From Phytoseiulus persimilis (taxonomy: Eukaryota > Arthropoda > Arachnida > Mesostigmata > Phytoseiidae): a stretch of DNA of 64,000 nt. The stretch lies in assembly GCA_037576195.1 (NCBI GenBank), contig CM075104.1, positions 9,244,775 to 9,308,774 on the forward strand, written 5' to 3'. Shown here in pieces: positions 58,483 to 64,000 of this stretch (its first letter is position 1; each line of letters opens with the position of its first letter). The notes below the pieces were generated by a model. It did not search any database. It was not told where the DNA came from and worked only from the letters and a program-made list of their open reading frames with translations. Both the position numbers and the translations under genes were made by a program.

Positions 58483-60165
58483 TTACACGAGATATTTGGC
58501 GTAGTACTCCAAGTCGTTAACTTCTGTGCCGTCTGCATCTTTCTTGAACGGCTTCAACGGTCCGTTGGATTCTGTGGTGGTAGTTGTCGTCGTCGTCGTT
58601 CCGGCGAGAGCATACTTACCTTCTGCACCGTCGGGGAGAATCATAATGTCCGAGCACGACTTCACTTGTCCCTGAGGAACGTTGCAGTCCTGGTCCAAGC
58701 CGCAAGGGGACCCTGAAGCAGATTCAAGTTCAGTGTTCATCCTCTCCTTGGATCAAGTCGAAAGCGACACGAAGTCTTCTCCGACTTGTGGGGAAAAACA
58801 CACGTCTTGGCAGGTGGATTTCAGTGCCACCCTCGAACGGAAAGAATTGTAATGTTCAGCCGCGTTTTAGGTTTTTCTCCGGGACACGAGCGTTATCTCG
58901 TTCTTCCCAACAGAAGCCTGTTTGGATGCTCGTGTTTGTCTAGAAATGATCGACATGAATACGAATGTAGTCTCGTTCTAGAACTGTTTCTGTGACAAGT
59001 TCGTTTTCTGTGAGATAGGAAGCTATCGATCGCTGACGATTCCGATGATAAACAGTCGATAGGAGCACTGAAACGCGCCCATTCATTCAGCCCCGTCCTT
59101 ATTTTATTGCCCCAGAGCCGCCTCACATGAGGCAACACAAAACACCTCGATCGGAATGCCGAATCGAGGGAAACTCGAGCGAAGTGTCGAAGTTTTCAGG
59201 GATAAGCTCACCGGTCCAGTACTCCCAGATGAGGACGCACCATTGACACTGGTATCTTCTCGGCAGTTTGACACGGAGCTTGTAGAAACTTTGTGGAACG
59301 TTTATCGTGTAGAGGGGTTCCCCTGTTTCTTCAGTATCCAACGGTCGTCTGGAAAAACATTTGGAGAATAAGTTTCCAAGGGCTCCGGTCGAGGGACCTG
59401 AGAAGAAGGTGCAACCGGTGATGTCCGCGGAGGTCCCTTCTTTAGAGAGGAAGTTGTTAGACTGACCGGCTCTTGCACTTGATTTGTTTCACCGCGCGCC
59501 TCCGTTCAACGGGGGAGTCTTCAATTTTGCATACAGAGAACTGGAAATACCCCCCAAGCTGTCCGGTGAAGTTGAGCTCGACATCAATGTACTGCCCTGG
59601 CTCGTATCTCCGTGTTATCAGACCTGAAATGAACGCAGGACTGAAACGTCGACCAAAGCTCTTTTTAGAGATAGTATTCCCCTCGGCAGGCTGCCGGGAC
59701 TCGAAGAGAGGTTCGAATTCCGGCCGCTCTAGAAACCTAGGAACTTTCAGCTTCAAACCGTTCGATTTCTGTCAGAGAATGGATGGCGCCTCATTCAAAC
59801 TCACCCTGGCCATAAACTCCTCCAATTTCGTGGGGCCGTGGTACGGGGAGATCGAAAGCATCCCCACACATTCCACAGTTTCCTCCGTTCAGGTGCCACA
59901 GACGCTGTAGATGTAGGGAACATTGAATTTCGAGCGCTCGAATGTGGCCAGGCTACTGGAACTCCCCACTTGCTTCCAGAGACTTTCGATGCATTGGCTT
60001 CCAACTTACTTCAGTCCCGCCGCAGTCGTTGTCACTTTCGTTGAGGTTCACGGGTGCATCGTAGCCGAATCTCCACAGAGATCCCCTGGCCGGCGGCTCT
60101 TGCATTCGGCCGCGAGCCCTCGCCGAACCGACGATCTGCGCTATCACGAGCAACCAGCGCCTCAT
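58483..60165 (-). CDS. AA15-type LPMO-like secreted protein lacking the histidine brace
   Basis: Five exons with consistent phases: 60010-60165, 59805-59904, 59623-59467, 59348-59212 and 58712 down to a stop at 58483; 259 residues. The last exon also has a GTAAGT donor at 58619, so an alternative end exists. Order: signal peptide MRRWLLVIAQIVGSARA; GRMQEPPARGSLWRFGYD (start of the chitin-binding type-4 / AA15 fold); DCGGTE; GGNCGMCGDAFDLP; PRPHEIGG; RYEPGQYIDVELNFTGQ; GGYFQFSVC; CQWCVLIWEYWTG; and CGLDQDCNVP...SCSDIMIL. AA15 enzymes are copper oxygenases cutting chitin or cellulose, with His1 after the signal peptide and a second His in the TANHKGYF-like strand. Here the aligned residues are Arg (ARGRMQ) and Leu (TGQLGGYF), so oxidative activity is unlikely; substrate binding may remain. 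A Thr run follows the domain. Confidence 0.82.
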
Positions 60166-60169
60166 GTCG

Positions 60170-61075
60170 AGGAGCTGAAGGCGACTGACTCGACGTCGAG
60201 ATGCGCCTCGTCGCCGAGGAGGCAGAGCGGACGTTTTTTTTCCCTCATTCAAATGAGACCAAGCTGAGGGCGTCAACCGTCAACGACTTTTTCCGTAGCT
60301 CTACGAATGCAAATGTACATGTAGAGAATCGAGTGCTCGAATATACAGAAGAGAGGGGGACCACGAGAAAAGCGGAAATGAATAGATAGAGAAGATATCG
60401 GTTCCGAGGGCGGCTCCCGGGTTTTCAGATTTATGATTTGAATCGCCTTTTTCTCATCCAAAATGCGATAGACAGCGAGTCTCTTCAAGTGATACGAGAT
60501 GTTTGAATCGGAAGGCGTCCAGGAAACGATCGAAGCCCATCGAAATATCAATTTGTTCTGGTTGAGAATATCATTCGAAGTCACTACGAAGTGACGATGA
60601 TGGAATAAGTGTCTCCGAATGAGTGCTAGAACTTCTGGACGGAGCTAATCTCGTCGGACGATCAAATGGCTCTGATTCCTTCGGTGCATCGTTCGCACCT
60701 CGAATATTTGAAAGCTCGTTATCAATGAATCTTATTATCGTGGTCTCTGAGAGCCGCTCTGATCCGCGTCCGCGCACGAAGCGACAATGTCGGCTTTGGC
60801 CGGACGAGGCCAAGGGAACGGAAACGAATTTCCATCTGAGTCCAGCGAAGACCCTCTGAATTCATCTGATCGTTCCCTTGTCATACTGGAAGTAGCATCC
60901 ATGTTCCTATCCAGCCGGGCTTCGCCAAACCCAGTGTCGCCTTGACCAGTGGGACTGACCGACGTGCTTGCCCGTCAAGATCCGTCTTCGCACACTTTCC
61001 GATTTCGCTCTTTCCACGAGCACCTAGCAGTGAACGGCTGTCGCGAAATGACTTTCGGCGGGACTGGTTCAGGTG
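60170..61075. other. Divergent intergenic region, AA15-like / galactosyltransferase
   Basis: The two flanking genes are transcribed away from each other, so this 0.9 kb should hold both promoters. A GTTCAG acceptor-like site at 61067-61072 just before the galactosyltransferase ATG suggests a 5' untranslated exon further left. No defined promoter motif is seen. Confidence 0.4.
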
Positions 61076-61078
61076 GAG

Positions 61079-63204
61079 ATGTCACAACTGAAGAAGAAGA
61101 CCCCGATCGTGTTACTTCTGAGTGTGTCCCTAGTGATCTTGCTCGTTCAGGCTTTCAGCGTAGGAGTTCTGAACTCTCCAAAAATTGCGAAAAACACCAC
61201 CAAGAGCCGCGGTTTACAAGCTTTCAATGCCGAATTGGGTGCACTAGGATACCAAAGAGGAGACGGCGGTGCGGTTCTGTTCCGAAAAATTGTGGTAGAA
61301 CCTTCATGTCAGCCAGCTTTTCTCAGGATCTATGTCGCCTCAGCGCCCCGAAACGTCGAGCGTCGAAAAGCCATCCGCGATACCTGGGCGACGTGGATCC
61401 GAAACGTGACAGTGATCTTTGTGATCGGGAGAGGAGACTCGGATATGGATGTCGCTCAGGAAGCTGAGAGATTCAGTGAGTGAATTCCTGCCTAAAAGAG
61501 CAGCAGACCTCGATTCAGATCTGTCGACAACTCATTGAGACACTTGGAGAGCCAGGGAAGAGAATTCGGCCTCTTGAAATTTTCGCAGCACGTAGTATCG
61601 CTTGACGAGTCGTTAAAGTGGCAATTAAGGCCATCATTGTGGGCATTCGCTCCAAGTCTGAAGTCTGATGATGAAACTGAAGAGGGGGAGAACGAAGTTA
61701 GCGACTCCGGCAGTGCTGCGCAACTTAGTCTCAAGGGCATACTTGACCGTCCGGTCGCTCTGACAATGGCGAATCGAGCAGACCATGGCACCAACGAAAC
61801 AAAAACGCTCAGTTGCTGTCCGCTTGAAGGGTGGCTCGTCGCGGAGGATCGTGAGAACAACGTGGCCTTCTCATCGAAATGTGCCAATCGATTCATTGCA
61901 TTGTTCATCGCAGACTCATGAATGCTGAGATGATGATTGGGGAAAAAATCGATTTGGAAATGGAGAAGCGATAGAGTGATCGACTGCTGTGTTGCTCAAC
62001 GTTCCCGAAACTAACCCCGCGACGCGTTTTTCAGAAGACATTCTGCAAGGTGACTTCAACGATTCCTATGATAACCTAGTTTTCAAGTCGGCGTCGATCC
62101 TCAGCCATTTCACAAATGTCTGTTCCGCGCAGTACCTTCTTAAGACCGACGATGATATTTTCGTGAACGTACCCGCTCTTACTCAATTCCTCATCCACCA
62201 TCGACCGCAAGGTAGGGATTGCCGCTATCACAGAACACTTCCGACCTAACAAAGACGGTTAGCGCAGGAAGATAGCTCATGTATTGTTCAGGACGAGACA
62301 GCTGCTGTAAATTCATGATCAATAGATTGAACGTTGATTGAATAGAAAGAAGAGGAGGTTTTCCATCGATTCGACTTAGTCGATGCGATGGTCAGGGCAC
62401 TTCAGTCGCAGATCAGAGTGTCGATCTTTGACCCCCTGAATAGCGCGGGATCATCAAATGCTGATCGAGCGTCGAAGCTCAAGAGTCAGATTGCGAGAGG
62501 TGCTCCAGCAAGCACGCCTGTAGCTTACGATTTGCGTCACTTCACAGCAGTGTCTGATCGAAGAATACGCTTCGAACTGGAAACGAACAGTGGAGTGCTG
62601 CAGAAAAATTCAGACCAGGGTGCTCGTCACTCACTCGGTGTCACCTGGCATTGGGTCCAGGACGAAAGAAGAACTCATGACCCCGAACTTTGCCGAATTT
62701 CAGGTATCGTCGGATGCGATAAAAGTCGGGAAACTCGGCCGATGACTTTTCCGTCGGTTTCGCTCAAATTATCCGCGAAACCTTCCAAGTTGAAGCCGAT
62801 AACGTTTGTGGCGGGTGCCGGCTATCTGATCGAAGGTGAGATATCCTCCGAAGCATGAAACAAGCTAACAAAGGAGATCATCGAATATTTGTACAGAAAG
62901 TTCACCCACTGGCTGATGCTCAAATTGGGAATATTCGTTCGTATCAGGGAAGACCGCGATCTCTCTGAAGTCAGGCTGTCTCTCAGCTGCACCCATTCCG
63001 GTCGAAGACATGTATATAACATCAAGATGCGCACAAAACGTAGGATTGAAGCCCGTTCATCATGGAGCGTTCAGCTGCGGACGAAGACTCGGAAGTCCGT
63101 GTGAAATGAGCCGAGCTTTCACTGGCCACCATGTCAGTGCCCGCAACATGGTCATCGTTTTCAGGGCCCTCATCTCCGGCGCGTGTGAAAAATCTACGAG
63201 ATGA
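61079..63204 (+). CDS. Beta-1,3-galactosyltransferase family (GT31)
   Basis: Golgi type II membrane glycosyltransferase adding a beta-1,3-linked sugar, probably galactose or N-acetylglucosamine. Four exons in phase: 61079-61475, 62035-62211, 62704-62835 and 62948-63204; 963 bp, 320 residues, typical for the family. Order: short cytosolic Lys cluster, membrane anchor (PIVLLLSVSLVILLVQAF), stem, FLRIYVASAPRN...RRKAIRDTWATW (the R-x-A-I-R-x-T-W motif), VIFVIGRG, DILQGDFNDSYDNL, the DxD metal site YLLKTDDDIFVNV, FVAGAGYLIE, PVEDMYIT (the EDVYVG motif) and a Cys/His-rich end (GLKPVHH, SPCEMSRAFTGHHVS). The first ATG, at 61079, follows an acceptor-like CAG. Intron 1 is 559 bp, intron 2 is 492 bp. 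The acceptor specificity cannot be told from sequence. Confidence 0.92.
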
Positions 63205-63209
63205 TTGCC

Positions 63210-64000
63210 GAATCGCAGTCGCGTGTAGCTTCGCTGCATGTCACTCCTCGTTTCTCATGACGGACGCTATTCGTATCAACTCGCGTTGCTGATGGAAGAG
63301 CCTCTGGAGCGTTCTACACTCCACGCTTGAAACTGTCGGACAGAGCAGCCTGAGCGAGGTTGAAGCTGTGATGTATTTTTGGAGATGTGAACGAGTTTTG
63401 GGTTCATGGAGCTGCCAACAATGATTGAATGATGAGTTCGCACCGTAGTGCCTGACCAAAACACGTGAATTCCGCAGTGCGTTGAATACGAAACGCTTCC
63501 GAAAGACAGTCTTTCGAGCGAGCCAACAATCAGTTCGGAAACATCACTCGGAAATGGCTGCAACACGGAATGGGAATCCTAATTGGCCCGAATACATACC
63601 GAGAAGAACCCGAGTTTTGTCCGTTCGCGAGCACCATCTGAGTTGCTCGGATTCGCAGGAGCTGCGGTCGGGATGATCGTTGCGAGAGTGCAAAGGGTAT
63701 CTTTTCCGATCGGACACCAGTTCTGTAAAACGTTATCAGAGAATGAGATACGTGTGAAATGCTGTGTCTCTCAAATCACCTCCGCTCCTGAACGGAATCA
63801 GTTTTTCTGTCGGAGATCAGAATATCAACCGAGCCCGGACGGAAAACTGCAACTCGCTGCAAGACACTCCAGTTTTCCGAACTTAGCAGAGGGAGGACTG
63901 GCGGTCATCAAAAAGAGCGGACATAATCGTTGACTCTGTCGATTGCTCTGTTTCGCAACGATCTCGAAAACGCATTCTTGGACCATATTCCACTTGTCTT
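63210..64000. other. No recognised gene
   Basis: Downstream flank of the galactosyltransferase gene to the window edge. Open frames up to 116 codons (plus 63583-63933) show no known domain. Confidence 0.4.

Overview
The window is animal nuclear DNA. Genes are split by short phase-consistent GT-AG introns (mostly 60-120 bp), with mobile-element debris and minisatellites between them. An ionotropic-receptor-like chemoreceptor and an AA15-type chitin/cellulose-binding gene point to an arthropod. Compact introns and roughly balanced base composition would fit a chelicerate such as a mite, but that is inference. No rRNA, tRNA, CRISPR array or prokaryotic operon was seen.

0-27 kb, minus strand: two head-to-tail copies of a KAT6 (MOZ/MORF/enok) histone acetyltransferase gene. 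Copy B (16.9-27.1 kb) is complete: N-terminal winged helix, H15-like domain, double PHD finger, C2HC finger plus MYST acetyltransferase core, and a long acidic, Ser-rich and Gln/Pro/His-rich tail. Copy A (window edge to 10.0 kb) keeps the PHD pair and the whole MYST core with exon lengths matching B, lacks a visible N-terminal module, and runs off the left edge. Its largest intron holds a decayed Helitron. Between the copies lie a foldback-type element, an adjacent FLYWCH-like ORF and a hAT MITE.

27-41 kb: gene-poor. It holds an inverted duplication, dispersed copies of a roughly 50-bp repeat, a LINE reverse-transcriptase fragment, a Lys/Ser-rich gene (minus, 34.4-35.9 kb) with a decayed K/S-coding tract on the far side of the LINE, and a short chain of unrecognised plus-strand exons (40.2-40.8 kb).

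41-64 kb: conserved genes. LCMT1 (minus, five exons, 333 aa) makes the PP2A C-terminal methyl ester. Two equilibrative nucleoside transporter (ENT/SLC29) genes converge tail to tail (A plus, B minus) and share most exon lengths. ENT A has two apparent GC-AG introns and carries an intronless ionotropic-receptor-like gene antisense in its second intron. An AA15 LPMO-like secreted protein (minus) has lost both copper-binding histidines by alignment. A beta-1,3-galactosyltransferase gene (plus, four exons, 320 aa) closes the window. A TA-flanked inverted-repeat transposon lies at 45.7-46.4 kb.

Most genes here are functionally unrelated neighbours. The linked pairs are the KAT6 duplicates and the ENT duplicates.
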